Shown: one piece after another, positions 33,222 to 42,440 of the stretch
How the letters are laid out: every line of letters begins with the position of its first letter
Position numbering within the stretch: the first letter of the stretch is position 1
Assembly: GCF_001634365.1 (NCBI RefSeq)
Contig: NZ_CP014578.1
Span: forward strand, 1,984,001-2,048,000
Origin: Paraburkholderia phytofirmans OLGA172
GTDB taxonomy: Bacteria > Pseudomonadota > Gammaproteobacteria > Burkholderiales > Burkholderiaceae
Length of the DNA: 64,000 nt
Reading direction: 5' to 3'
Made by a program: the position numbers and the translations under genes
The notes under the pieces: generated by a model
The model's database searches: none
What the model was told of the DNA's origin: nothing
Seen by the model: only the letters and a program-made list of their open reading frames with translations

Positions 33222-34073
33222 TTAGAAACTTGCGAAGGCATGCACAAGGCGGTTAAAAGCACCGGCATTCGACACATTCATCCCGTGCGACGCACCGGCG
33301 ATGGTTTGCCTCTCCGCATAGTCGATCCATTCTGTGAGCTTTTCAACGTTGTTGCGGAACATCCGCGGGCTGCGCTGTCCGTCGATCAGCAACGTCCTGC
33401 ATTTCACCTCGCGTGCCGTTTCACGGGAATAGGCGGGCAACGGATCGCGGAGCTGCTTGGGCAGCGTGCCCGCGTTGTCGATCGCCATGGTGCGGAACGC
33501 AACCGGGCTCTTGCGCCATGATCCGGGCACGCTGACCGAATCGACGAACAGCTCCAGTCCCGCGTCGATCTGCTGGCTCTCGATGAGTTCAGCGACACGC
33601 GCGCGCAGCACATTCGTCGCGGCCGGCAGCGAAGCGTCCGGCATCCCCTCGATCTGCAGCGGACCACCCGGATCGGCGAGCGTCAATGACTTCACAAGCC
33701 GCGGATATTCGCGTGCGACATGAAACGCCACGCAGCCGCCACGCGAATGCCCGATCAGATGCACGGGCCCAAGGTCGATCGCCTCAATGAACTCGGCCAG
33801 CTCGGCGACATGCGTCTGCCAGCCGAATTCCCCCTGGATGCAGGCCTCGCTTGCCGGCCAGTAGTGGCTCAGGCTCACGGAGATGCAGCGAAAATGCTGC
33901 GACAGCGCCGCAGTCTGCGCATTCCAGTATCGATAGTCGCAAAGCGACCCATGCACGAATATCAGCGGTTCGCCATCTCCGCACTCGACATATGGCACGC
34001 AAATGCCCGATGCGATGGTCGCAAAGGACAATTCCGGCACGGCAAGCACTGAGAGGTCGGTACGGGCGTTCAT
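33222..34073 (-). CDS. Alpha/beta hydrolase
   Basis: A 283-residue alpha/beta hydrolase. It contains FVHGSLCDYRYW with the oxyanion His-Gly, the nucleophile elbow IGHSRGGCVAF, and a C-terminal His in AGASHGMN. LIDGQRSPRMFRNN probably carries part of the acid region. It is divergent from the LysR gene at 34170 across 96 bp, the typical layout of a LysR-controlled enzyme. Substrate unknown. Confidence 0.87.
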   Translation of the reverse strand: MNARTDLSVLAVPELSFATIASGICVPYVECGDGEPLIFVHGSLCDYRYWNAQTAALSQHFRCISVSLSHYWPASEACIQGEFGWQTHVAELAEFIEAIDLGPVHLIGHSRGGCVAFHVAREYPRLVKSLTLADPGGPLQIEGMPDASLPAATNVLRARVAELIESQQIDAGLELFVDSVSVPGSWRKSPVAFRTMAIDNAGTLPKQLRDPLPAYSRETAREVKCRTLLIDGQRSPRMFRNNVEKLTEWIDYAERQTIAGASHGMNVSNAGAFNRLVHAFASF

Positions 34074-34169
34074 TGAGTGGCTCCTTGGAAGACACTATGC
34101 CCGATGTCGCTGGTTTGGAAAATCGCGTAATATTGATCGAATCTATCTAATTTTCTGATACCGGACCCA

Positions 34170-35021
34170 TTGAAAGCTCTCGACCTGGACGTCATGACCA
34201 TGATCGTGGCCGTCGCCGACACCGGTAACATCAGCCGGGCGGCGGAAGTCGTGCATCGTTCGCAATCGGCGGTGAGCATGCAGATCAAGACGCTCGAGAC
34301 TGCGCTGGGCAAGCCGCTGTTTGTTCGCAAACCGAGAAGTGTGGTCCCGACACAGGACGGCGAAGTCCTGTTGACGTACGCTCGCCGCATGCTCGCATTG
34401 CGCGACGAGGCTTGGGCCGCCGTGGTCAGGCCGGACGTGACGGGGCGCGTGAGCATCGGCGTGCCGGACGATTATGCGTCGTCGCTGCTGCCGCCAATCC
34501 TCAAGAAATTTTCCGCGACCTATCCGAAGGTGGAAATTCAGGTCGTTGGCTTGCCGAGCGTCGCACTTGCGCCGATGGTGAAAGACGGCTCCGTCGACCT
34601 TGTGTGCGCCACGCGAGTCAAGGGCCTGTCAGGCGAGTTCATCCGGTTCGAGCCGATGGAATGGGCGGCGGCGCCGAGCGCCAATGAAATCTGGCGCGAA
34701 CGGCCGCTGCCGATCGCCGTGTTCCTGCCGGGCAGCGTCGCGCGGGAGAATGCGATTCGCAGCCTCGAGCGCGCGAAAATTCCCTACCGGACCTCGTATG
34801 AAAGTCCAAGTCTGCTCGGCCTGCTCTCGATGGCCGAAGCTGGGCTGGCCATTGTCCCGCTCGCACGATGCGCGGTCCCGGCGCACTTCGCGCTCCTGGG
34901 ACGTGCGCACGGATTGCCCGAGATTCCCGCGCTAGAAATGGTGCTGGCGCGAAGCACGGCCTCGAAGCGGCCGCCTTGCGACTTTCTGGCGGAAAAAATT
35001 CTTTCCGAGTTGAGGCGCTAG
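34170..35021 (+). CDS. LysR-family transcriptional regulator
   Basis: A 283-residue LysR regulator. The DNA-binding part is MIVAVADTGNISRAAEVVHRSQSAVSMQIKTLETALGKPLFVRKPRSVVPTQDGE. The chosen TTG start (34170) gives a normal amino end; the next in-frame ATG (34194) would clip only the first turn. The effector domain follows from VRPDVTGRVSIGVPDDYASSLLPPILKKF. Divergence from the hydrolase gene at 34073 makes that the likely target. Confidence 0.87.
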   Translation: MKALDLDVMTMIVAVADTGNISRAAEVVHRSQSAVSMQIKTLETALGKPLFVRKPRSVVPTQDGEVLLTYARRMLALRDEAWAAVVRPDVTGRVSIGVPDDYASSLLPPILKKFSATYPKVEIQVVGLPSVALAPMVKDGSVDLVCATRVKGLSGEFIRFEPMEWAAAPSANEIWRERPLPIAVFLPGSVARENAIRSLERAKIPYRTSYESPSLLGLLSMAEAGLAIVPLARCAVPAHFALLGRAHGLPEIPALEMVLARSTASKRPPCDFLAEKILSELRR

Positions 35022-35341
35022 CCGCAAAGCCCCTGATTCGAGGCGGCGCTGGCTTTGCCGTCCAAGGTCGTGGCGCGTCCGCTCGATCTTCCTCGTCACC
35101 GTACCGGTATCGGTCTTGCTTACACCCGGCTCGATAGCGCGCCGAAACGTGCGCGCTTCGAAGCGATGGAGCATAGCGCCAGCGATTCATGGGGGAACTG
35201 AGTTTCGACGAGCGCGGCATTTGCGATTCAGCTTGCCAAGCCGGGAAGTGACCATCCACCCGTTGGCTTATAGTGGAGACATCGTCGCCCTCGGGGCGAG
35301 CTTCCTGTTCAGGACCGACGCATTTGACGAAGGACGGCAAT
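35022..35341. other. Intergenic region, nothing recognised
   Basis: About 320 bp between the LysR gene and the 35342 gene. Overlapping frames exist but none shows a ribosome site with a plausible protein. Confidence 0.35.
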
Positions 35342-35680
35342 ATGGCTGCTGATTCTGGTTTGACTTACGACCCGCAGGGACCAACGCCTGGGTCATTGAT
35401 GACGCTGGTTGAATATCTCGAACTCTCGCTGAATGAGGGGAAATGCGTCGTCATGATGCGCAACGGTCCAGACGTCTGTGCTGTCTACATCGGCGATCCA
35501 GCGGACGAGGACAACGAGTTGACTGGTCACGGAACCATCGCGGCGGGCGTGGCTGACGCGATACTCGAACTGACGCACGCCGGCTTGAACCGGATAACGG
35601 TCGGTGACCAGACGTACCGGTTTGTTCGAAGCTTCACGCACATCGCCGACGTTGGTGCCGTGATATTCGCTCCGGCATAG
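35342..35680 (+). CDS. Hypothetical protein, 112 residues
   Basis: Not recognised. A small acidic cytoplasmic protein without signal peptide or membrane segment. Visible features are SLMTLVEYLELSLNEGKCVVMMRNGPDVCAVYIGDP and a C-terminal beta-rich part ending HIADVGAVIFAPA. GAAGGA lies 8 bp before the ATG at 35342. Its stop is 15 bp from the end of the convergent gene at 35696. Coding is supported by composition and ribosome site only. Confidence 0.55.
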   Translation: MAADSGLTYDPQGPTPGSLMTLVEYLELSLNEGKCVVMMRNGPDVCAVYIGDPADEDNELTGHGTIAAGVADAILELTHAGLNRITVGDQTYRFVRSFTHIADVGAVIFAPA

Positions 35681-35695
35681 CGCTCCGCGCATTCG

Positions 35696-36235
35696 TCAGG
35701 ACGTCGACCTTGGCTCGGGCCAGGGCCAGCCCTTCTTTTCGATGGCTGCATCCGACTTCGCGGGCAGCGCGGCCGCGGCCGGCGCATCGACCGGAGTTGC
35801 GTCTTTTGCGGCATCGTGAGGCGGTTCTGCCAACGGGTCCGCTTTCATCCCCGGAAGCCCGGCCCCGAACCACGCCACCGTCCTTTCGACGTGGCTGACA
35901 TACGCTTTCCAGCCGTCGGGGTTACCGTCAAAAAGGTTGTGCTGAACGCTTGACGCTAGCGCGTCCCGGTTGAGTTCCGCCTCAAGCAGCTCCCTTGGCC
36001 ACAGGAAGAACGCGCTGGCGACGCGTTGGGTGAATTCGGCCACCGTCATTTTCGGCGCCAGCGCCCGGAGGAACCCGAAGCGCTGCAGTGAGTCCTCTTC
36101 CTGCATAAGATGCGCCACCGGCGCGGTCGGCTTGCTAGTCCTTGCTAAACAGTTCAAAGCTTCGAGCATGTCTCCGAGATGAAGCAGTAATTCCCGCCTG
36201 TCAAATCGGTCGTCCATTGCGGTATGTTCGTTCAT
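35696..36235 (-). CDS. Hypothetical protein with poly-Ala C-terminal tail
   Basis: Not recognised. A 179-residue soluble protein, mostly helical (RRELLLHLGDMLEALNCLA, MTVAEFTQRVASAFFLWPRELLEAEL). It has a low-complexity tail (DAPAAAALPAKSDAAIEK) resembling the disordered ends of polyhydroxyalkanoate-granule proteins, though nothing else supports that link. Followed downstream by no gene on the same strand; the small acidic gene at 36290 lies upstream in the same orientation. Confidence 0.6.
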   Translation of the reverse strand: MNEHTAMDDRFDRRELLLHLGDMLEALNCLARTSKPTAPVAHLMQEEDSLQRFGFLRALAPKMTVAEFTQRVASAFFLWPRELLEAELNRDALASSVQHNLFDGNPDGWKAYVSHVERTVAWFGAGLPGMKADPLAEPPHDAAKDATPVDAPAAAALPAKSDAAIEKKGWPWPEPRSTS

Positions 36236-36289
36236 TGCGTACTTGGTTGGGGATGGTTGGCTTCGGTTGAACGCCAGGTTTCGTCGCCA

Positions 36290-36460
36290 CTATTCGGGTG
36301 CGTCTTCATCGAGTAGCTCGTCGTCCTCTGACTTCAGGATTGGGGCAGGGCTGTCCGGGTCCGGCGAGCCGGCCTCCGCGTCCGGAGCATTGTCCGCGCG
36401 TCTGTCTTTGCCGTCTTTGCGGCCCTCGTCAGGTGTCTGTTCGTTTGGATGGTTCGTCAT
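36290..36460 (-). CDS. Small acidic hypothetical protein
   Basis: A 56-residue protein, about one third Asp/Glu and rich in Pro, ending DDELLDEDAPE. It is probably disordered. GGAGG lies 6 bp before the ATG at 36460, a good start. It lies 55 bp upstream of the 35696 gene in the same orientation and may be co-transcribed. No family recognised. Confidence 0.5.
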   Translation of the reverse strand: MTNHPNEQTPDEGRKDGKDRRADNAPDAEAGSPDPDSPAPILKSEDDELLDEDAPE

Positions 36461-36854
36461 GGCATCCTCCGAAATAACGCTAGCAGCTCGATGCTCCAGT
36501 AGCATCCTCGCGCTGTGTGCGGGTTATCGGGTCAGCGGCAGCTGTTGCGCATACCGCACCGTTGATTCGCCGCGTCGCGGTGTCCATCGACACGCACTGC
36601 TCGCCGGTACCCAATGTTAGCGCGCTCCCGACCAGCGTCAACCGTCACCTTCGTTTCTGCGTTGCGGCCGACGCGCGTGTCGACCTTGCCGCGCCGGCAG
36701 TTGCAGATGCGAGCGTCGCGCCCTTTTTCCGGCGAAACCTTTTCAGGTGTGGCGTTGGCGCTTTCGGTCTGGGGAACGAACGCATTGCTCGCGGTGTGGT
36801 CTTACCTGCCAACGGTAAAATGCTCCGCCGCAAACCAATCTAAACCAGGCCCCG
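36461..36854. other. Intergenic region, nothing recognised
   Basis: About 390 bp between the small acidic gene and the PlsC gene, containing both divergent promoters presumably. A 108-codon plus-strand frame here is Arg/Ala-rich without a ribosome site and is judged non-coding. Confidence 0.35.
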
Positions 36855-37565
36855 ATGCGCTCGACTTTCACTAAATGGCTGTTCATCGTCTACGTTCTCG
36901 GTACCGGGACGCTGTATTCAATGGCCATCCTGCTTCTGTTTCCTTTCGTCGGCAGGGCTGGCCGATACTGGTTGGCAAAACAATGGTGTCGCGCACTGGT
37001 GATAGTGATGCGCTGGCTGCCGGGAGTCTCATGTTCGATAGAAGGGCTTGAACATATTCCTGAAGGGCCGGCGATACTGCTGTGCCGTCACGAATCGACC
37101 TGGGAGACACTCGCATTTCTTGCACTTTTTCCACGGCGCATCAGTTTTGTTTTCAAGGAAGAGCTTCTTCGCATCCCTTTTTTTGGATGGGTGCTGCGTG
37201 GCCTCGATATGGTTAGCCTGAACCGCGGCTCCGCTCGGCAGGCTCATCAGGCTGTGACGCAGGAAAGCGCCGAGAGGCTGGCGAAGGGAGATGTTGTCGT
37301 CATTTTCCCGGAGGGGACCCGGGTGCCACACGACGCTCCGTTGAGGATGACATCAGGTGGCGTTCGATTGGCTTGCGCGACTGGCGTTCCTGCTGTTCCT
37401 GTGGTTCTCAACGCGGGCAAAATCTGGCCGGCGAAAGGCTGGCCCAGCGGCCGTGGCCGGATTCGTGTGGTTGTCGGGCCGGCATTCTCGCCTCGGGACC
37501 TGTCACAGCAGGAACTGGGTCGAGCCGTCCACGAGTGGATGAAAGATGAACTGCTGCGGCTTTGA
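36855..37565 (+). CDS. plsC: 1-acyl-sn-glycerol-3-phosphate acyltransferase
   Basis: A 236-residue membrane-associated PlsC-type acyltransferase. A hydrophobic N-terminus (residues 8-32) anchors it. Motif I is CRHESTWE (H79-x4-E84, where most family members have Asp); motif III is VIFPEGTRVP; motif IV is VPAVPVVLNAG. It transfers acyl groups to lysophosphatidic acid or a related lysolipid. Its base composition and single-gene placement beside a minisatellite do not show an operon. Confidence 0.88.
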   Translation: MRSTFTKWLFIVYVLGTGTLYSMAILLLFPFVGRAGRYWLAKQWCRALVIVMRWLPGVSCSIEGLEHIPEGPAILLCRHESTWETLAFLALFPRRISFVFKEELLRIPFFGWVLRGLDMVSLNRGSARQAHQAVTQESAERLAKGDVVVIFPEGTRVPHDAPLRMTSGGVRLACATGVPAVPVVLNAGKIWPAKGWPSGRGRIRVVVGPAFSPRDLSQQELGRAVHEWMKDELLRL

Positions 37566-37912
37566 TGCGCTTGAAGCGGGATGAATCCCGCGAATGGCTC
37601 GACAAACACCCGCTCGATGGCACTACGCGGCTCCGGTGCCGCAATGGGTCGCCGCGAGCGCCGCTTTGCCTGTCTGCGTGTGCCGACTATCCCCAGAAAT
37701 TCTGAGCGCAAAGGACGGCATGGCGTACGCCGGTTCACTCCGAGCTTTTTTACGTGTGTACAGGAATCCAAATATGGAATTCTTTGTTCACTTCAATACG
37801 GCGTGCGGATAACGTATCTCACTTCTACAACTTCCTCGTGCGTCGCAACAAGTCGGTGATGGAGCGCGTGCGTGCATTCGGTGCGCAGTTGCACACAGCC
37901 CTGCTGGCGGGT
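37566..37912. other. Region between plsC and the minisatellite
   Basis: About 350 bp without a supported gene. Several frames are open for 60-90 codons but none has a convincing start. Confidence 0.35.
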
Positions 37913-38052
37913 ACGAAGCGGCGGGCACGAAGCGGCGGGCACGAAGCGGCGGGCACAAAGCGTCAGGTACGAAGCGTCAGGTACGAAGCGTCAGGCACGA
38001 AGCGTCAGGCACGAAGCGTCAGGTACGAAGCGTCAGGCACGAAGCGTCAGGT
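37913..38052 (+). repeat. Minisatellite, ten 14-bp tandem units
   Basis: Exactly ten 14-bp units (140 bp). The first three are ACGAAGCGGCGGGC. The remaining seven are ACGAAGCGTCAGGC or ...GGT (one with ACAAAG). The unit is not a multiple of three, so frames through it read a 14-residue periodic peptide; no gene supports this. It lies about 180 bp upstream of the deacylase gene. Confidence 0.95.
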
Positions 38053-38234
38053 ACGCGCGGACGCGAACGCGCATTGAACCATCCAACAGGCGGAGCCAGG
38101 CGTCATGACCGAGCGTTGGACAGGACGCTCAGGAGGACGAAGTCATCGCCGCCATCAACACGACGCCGATCTGGAGAAGCATATGGCCGAGGTTGCGGCG
38201 CAACCAGATTGTCCCGCGTCAGGAAGGAGATCCC

Positions 38235-39227
38235 ATGAGTACGCTCCACAATGAAGTCGACCTGGATGCCGACGGACGTCACGTGGGCTATCTGCGGCTG
38301 CCTCACTCGGTTCATCGGTCCGCTTACGGCTGGATTCCGATTCCGATCGCATCAGTGCGCACCGGCGACGGTCCCGTCGTGCTGCTCATGGGGGGCAATC
38401 ACGGTGATGAATACGAAGGGCAAGTGCTGGTATCGAGTCTGATTCGCGAAATCGAGCCGCAATGGGTGCGTGGGCAACTGATCTTTTTGCCCATGGCGAA
38501 TTTTCCGGCTGCGGTTGCGGGCCTGAGGACTTCGCCACTCGACGGCGGCAACCTGAACCGCAGTTTTCCCGGCGATCCACAAGGCGCGCCGACGGCCGCA
38601 ATCGCCGACTACATCGAGCACACGCTGCTCGCACGCGCGCAATATCTGATCGATCTGCATTCGGGCGGAAGTTCGCTTCTCTACGACGGCGCCAATATGC
38701 TGGCCATCGAGCCGCGCGATCCCGAGGAGGAACAGCGGCTCAAAGCATTGCTCGCTGCGTTCGGGTTGCCGCGCGCATTTCTGCATCGGCCGAACCCGGT
38801 CCATGCGGCGAGCGCCGCGCGGCGGCAGGGTGCGATTTCCATCCTCACGGAACTCGGCGGCGGCGGCACCGTGCAGGCGAGCCTGCTGCGCGATGCGCGA
38901 CACGGACTGCTGAACCTGCTCGGGTTCATTGGCGTGTTGAGCGGACCACTCGTACCGGACGGCCCGCCTGCGCGGACGCGCTTCTTCACGGTATCCGGCT
39001 CGCGCCACTATGTGTACGCCTATGATCGCGGGGTGTACGAGCCACTCGTCGATTTGGGCGATCAGGTCGCGGCGGGCCAGGCTGCGGCGCGAATCCATTT
39101 CCCTGACACACCGCTACGGGAACCGGTCACTACTTTTTTCGCGAGCGCGGGCGAGGTCGTTTGCAAACGTGTGCCGGCCGCCGTGGAGCGTGGCGACTGT
39201 CTGTTCCATCTCGCCGAACCGGTTTGA
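38235..39227 (+). CDS. AstE/AspA-type (M14-like) zinc deacylase
   Basis: A 330-residue metallo-amidase of the succinylglutamate desuccinylase/aspartoacylase family. Zinc ligands are His56 and Glu59 in GGNHGDEYEG and His142 in IDLHSGG. RTSPLDGGNLNRSFPG carries the substrate-binding Asn-Arg. It removes an N-acyl group from an amino-acid derivative; relatives include N-acetyldiaminobutyrate deacetylase of ectoine catabolism. GGAG lies before the ATG at 38235. It opens a co-oriented set with an acetyltransferase, an importer and two monooxygenases, so deacetylation of an N-acetylated thioether amino acid is inferred. Confidence 0.88.
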   Translation: MSTLHNEVDLDADGRHVGYLRLPHSVHRSAYGWIPIPIASVRTGDGPVVLLMGGNHGDEYEGQVLVSSLIREIEPQWVRGQLIFLPMANFPAAVAGLRTSPLDGGNLNRSFPGDPQGAPTAAIADYIEHTLLARAQYLIDLHSGGSSLLYDGANMLAIEPRDPEEEQRLKALLAAFGLPRAFLHRPNPVHAASAARRQGAISILTELGGGGTVQASLLRDARHGLLNLLGFIGVLSGPLVPDGPPARTRFFTVSGSRHYVYAYDRGVYEPLVDLGDQVAAGQAAARIHFPDTPLREPVTTFFASAGEVVCKRVPAAVERGDCLFHLAEPV

Positions 39228-39686
39228 GGGCGATGCGGGTAAATCCAGCGTTGCTATTCTGGACATTTACACGCTTTATTAGAATTAAAAAACGTGTGAC
39301 TGTGGTCTGTCTAATGGTACGCATTAAAATCAGAAATAATTCCGCGGTTAGCGGGCTTAAGTTCGTGGTCCCGGCCGCAACCCAATAAATATTTACAGAG
39401 CCCTGATAGTGGTGCGATTAGGCATCTGAAAGCAACATGAAATAAATGTGCGGCCAATATCTTGCTAATTAATGCGTTTCACCGGCAGCAGAGTTCCTGA
39501 CGCTATGGTGCGGATAATGATGTGAATTAAATATACGAACTCCACGGAATAACGATTCGTTAAATGTTTGGTTCGTCACGAATGGGTGACCTGTTATCTT
39601 CTTTATAGATCGACGGTAATCAAAGTCGAACTGGAAAAGAATTCAACGACAGGAGTGACAGGGATAAGAGCTATCCCCTATTCACC
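39228..39686. other. AT-rich intergenic region before the acetyltransferase
   Basis: About 460 bp, clearly more AT-rich than its surroundings (for example the stretches around 39270-39400 and 39520-39620). No gene is supported. The last 100 bp, with TTATCT and TATAGA-like hexamers, probably hold the promoter and activator sites for the acetyltransferase-ABC-monooxygenase operon. Confidence 0.5.
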
Positions 39687-40187
39687 ATGACCTATGAAAT
39701 TATCGATACCACGCCGCTGGATCCCGTTGCGCGGCCGCTATTGGACGCGCTGCACATCGAGTACACCACACGGTATCGCGAGTTCCGGCCGGACAGCGCG
39801 GCATCGGTAAGTGAAGAGATGATGCGTTATCCGGCCGGGTTGTTCGCGCCACCCGAAGGCGCTTTCATCGTCGTCATGCGCGATGGGGAGACGGTCGGCG
39901 GCGGTGCGTTCAAGCGCTATGACGCGACGACCGCAGAACTCAAGCGTATCTGGACACACGCCAGTCAGCGGCGCCAGGGGCTGGGCCGCCGCGTCTATCT
40001 GACCACCGGCTTCAAACAGCCGGAAGCAGCAGGCCTCTATATCAATGCGGGCTACGAGCCTCTGTTCGATCGTTCGATCGCACCGGAGATCCATTTTCGT
40101 CTTCCGTTCGGCAAGGATTTGCTGGAGCCGGGCCGAGTCGATTCGTTGCACGATCTGGTTCAACCCGAGCCGCTTGGCCAGCGGTAG
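39687..40187 (+). CDS. GNAT N-acetyltransferase lacking helix 3
   Basis: A 166-residue GNAT-fold protein. GGGAFKRYDATTAELKRIWTHASQRRQGLGRR carries beta4 and the acetyl-CoA pyrophosphate loop (R/Q-x-x-G-x-G). VYLTTGFKQPEAAGLYINAGYEPL follows immediately. Helix 3, normally about 12-17 residues between these two parts, is missing, so the protein may be impaired or folded unusually. In context it is expected to N-acetylate an imported amino acid. It starts the run with the binding protein at 40239. Confidence 0.8.
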   Translation: MTYEIIDTTPLDPVARPLLDALHIEYTTRYREFRPDSAASVSEEMMRYPAGLFAPPEGAFIVVMRDGETVGGGAFKRYDATTAELKRIWTHASQRRQGLGRRVYLTTGFKQPEAAGLYINAGYEPLFDRSIAPEIHFRLPFGKDLLEPGRVDSLHDLVQPEPLGQR

Positions 40188-40238
40188 TCACGCGCGCGGT
40201 GCATCGTTCAACTCAACCATTTGACGGGATATCAAGTC

Positions 40239-41183
40239 ATGAAGCAAAGCAAGGGAATCTGGGCAGTGCTGGCTGGAACGTTCGCCACATTGACGATGGG
40301 CGCAGCAGGTATCGCTCTGGCGGCAAGCGGCGCATTTAACCTGAGTCCGGATCAGCATGGCCAGATCCGGACCACGCCTGACGCCGCAGCCATCAAGGCC
40401 ATACCGGCCGCGTTTCCATTTGCTGCGAAGGACGAACTGGTCATCGGCATGGCAGTGGCGTGGCCGCCGCTCGGTACGTATGCGACCGATGAAAAGACGA
40501 TCGTCGGTTTCGACCCGGATCTCGCGCAACTGGTCGCTGACGGTCTGGGGCGCAAGCTGAAAATCGTGGCGCTTGCGTGGGAAGACTGGCCGCTCGCCGT
40601 GCAATCGGGCAAGGTCGACGCGGTTCTGTCGAACGTGACGGTCACCGAGCAGCGCAAGGAGAAATTCGATTTCTCGACCTATCGGCGCGACGTGCTCGGT
40701 TTCTACGTAGCCGTCTCAAGCCCGATCAAGACAATCCGTGAGCCAAAGGACGTTGCCGGGCTACGTGTCATTACCGATTCTGGAACGAATCAGGAAAAGA
40801 TCCTGCTCGCATGGGACAAGGAGAATGTCGCGCATGGACTGAAGCCCGTGCAGGTTCAGTACTACGACGACATCGCCGTCAGGGACGTGGCGCTGCGCTC
40901 GGGGCGCGCCGACGCGATCCTGAGCGTCAACTCGGCGCTTGCGTACGAGGCTGCGCAGAGAGGGGGAATACGCGCGGTCGGCGCCATCAGCGGTGGTTGG
41001 CCGATCACGGCCGACGTCGCGATCACCACGAAGAAGGGCAGCGGACTTGCTGCGCCGCTCACGCTGTTGCTGAACGACCTGATTCGCAGCGGCAAATATA
41101 GCCAGGTACTCGACCGCTGGAATCTCGGTTCCGAAGCGATCGATCAGGCCAGGACGAATCCTCCGGGGCTCCCCAGGAGTTAA
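40239..41183 (+). CDS. Amino-acid-type ABC transporter substrate-binding protein
   Basis: A 314-residue periplasmic binding protein. A signal peptide (MKQSKGIWAVLAGTFATLTM...ALAA) precedes a family-3 solute-binding fold: ELVIGMAVAWPPLGTYATDEKTIVGFDPDLAQLVADGLG, VTVTEQRKEKFDFSTY, LRVITDSGTNQEK. Such proteins bind polar amino acids or cystine-like ligands. The ATG at 40239 fits the signal peptide best. It is followed by two monooxygenases and the fused permease-ATPase at 43795, making one import-and-cleave operon. Confidence 0.9.
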   Translation: MKQSKGIWAVLAGTFATLTMGAAGIALAASGAFNLSPDQHGQIRTTPDAAAIKAIPAAFPFAAKDELVIGMAVAWPPLGTYATDEKTIVGFDPDLAQLVADGLGRKLKIVALAWEDWPLAVQSGKVDAVLSNVTVTEQRKEKFDFSTYRRDVLGFYVAVSSPIKTIREPKDVAGLRVITDSGTNQEKILLAWDKENVAHGLKPVQVQYYDDIAVRDVALRSGRADAILSVNSALAYEAAQRGGIRAVGAISGGWPITADVAITTKKGSGLAAPLTLLLNDLIRSGKYSQVLDRWNLGSEAIDQARTNPPGLPRS

Positions 41184-41408
41184 ATCGTCGAGGCAGTTGA
41201 GACTGACTTGATAAGGTCAGTTTTCAATCATAAGTATTACTGAAAATCGAGCGACGCCATCGCTGCCGCACCGGCCGCCGCTCATGCATAGAAAAATTTG
41301 CTCGAACGATTTTGGACCCCGATAGCGATAATGGGATCAGCGAAGTCGTTCAGCGAATTTCCTCAAATTTTTCCCCCTGTACCGCGTGGTGCATTGGGAG
41401 GGCTTGAT

Positions 41409-42410
41409 ATGTCCTACTCACTTTCGATTCTCGACAAGAGTCCGATCGCCGACGGAAAGAGTGCTCATGATGCGCTGCGCTTTACCGTACGGCTCGCGCA
41501 GCGCGCCGAGGCGTTGGGTTACAAGCGTTACTGGATCGCCGAGCATCATGGCGCCCCGGGACTCGCGAGTTCCGCGCCGGAGATCGTCGTGTCGCATCTG
41601 CTCGCGCACACTTCGCGCATTCGTGTCGGCTCGGGTGGCGTGATGCTTCAGCACTACAGTCCTTTCAAGGTTGCGGAAACTTTCCGGGTGCTCGCCTCAC
41701 TCGCGCCTGGGCGTGTCGATCTCGGCATCGGCAAGGCGCCGGGCGGACTGCCGTTGACGACGCGCGCGCTGCAATGGTTTCACGACAAGGCGAAGAAGCA
41801 GGATTTCGCGCACCAGTTCGCGGAACTCGACGCGTTCCTGAAGTGGGGCGTGGCCGTTGATCACCCGCTGGCAGGTGCGATCGCGCTGCCGACGCCGCCC
41901 GAGGCGCCCGAGCGCGTTTTGCTGGGCGCTAGCGCCGAGAGCGCGGCGCTCGCCGCGCAGCACGGCTGGCAGTTCTGCTACGCCGGCCATTTCAACGGCG
42001 ACGAAGCCAATATCGAGCGCTCGCTCGATGCCTATCGCAGCGTGACAGGACGCCCGCCGCTGCTCGCGCTCTACGCGTTCGCCGCGCAGTCGCGCGCCGA
42101 GGCTCAGCGCCAGATCGGCACACTGCGCATTTTCAAGCTGCAGCTTGCAACGGGGCAGAGCGTCAATCTCCCCAGCCCCGAGGCGGCAGCGGAATTCGCG
42201 CGACAAACCGGCGTGACCCACTATCGCGTCGATGAACTCCATCCCCACGTCGTCGCCGGCACCGCGGAGGAGGTGCGCCGGGAACTCGACGCCTTGCACG
42301 AACGCTTCGGCATCGAGGAATTTGTAATCGACTCCCCGATAACAGACTACGCGCAGCGGCTCGCTTCGGTCGAGGCGCTGGCCGGCGCGGAACAGACCGT
42401 ACGCGTTTGA
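41409..42410 (+). CDS. LLM-class flavin monooxygenase, YtmO/MsnO8-like
   Basis: A 333-residue bacterial-luciferase-like flavin oxidoreductase. It has LSILDKSPIADGKSAHDAL at the N-terminus, YWIAEHHGAPGLASSAPEI, RIRVGSGGVMLQHYSPFKVAE and GRVDLGIGKAPGG, all standard for the MsnO8/YtmO subgroup. GGGAGG precedes the ATG at 41409; the longer frame from 41298 is not family-like. Adjacent to a second monooxygenase (42441) and the importer, it probably oxidises an imported thioether or related substrate with reduced FMN. Confidence 0.92.
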   Translation: MSYSLSILDKSPIADGKSAHDALRFTVRLAQRAEALGYKRYWIAEHHGAPGLASSAPEIVVSHLLAHTSRIRVGSGGVMLQHYSPFKVAETFRVLASLAPGRVDLGIGKAPGGLPLTTRALQWFHDKAKKQDFAHQFAELDAFLKWGVAVDHPLAGAIALPTPPEAPERVLLGASAESAALAAQHGWQFCYAGHFNGDEANIERSLDAYRSVTGRPPLLALYAFAAQSRAEAQRQIGTLRIFKLQLATGQSVNLPSPEAAAEFARQTGVTHYRVDELHPHVVAGTAEEVRRELDALHERFGIEEFVIDSPITDYAQRLASVEALAGAEQTVRV

Positions 42411-42440
42411 CTTCAGCTCATCCTACTTACGGAGCAGACT

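Noticed and set aside
37913..38052. The 14-bp repeats as a repeat-protein gene
   Set aside because: All frames through it give a 14-residue period because the unit is 14 bp; no start or conserved flank supports translation.
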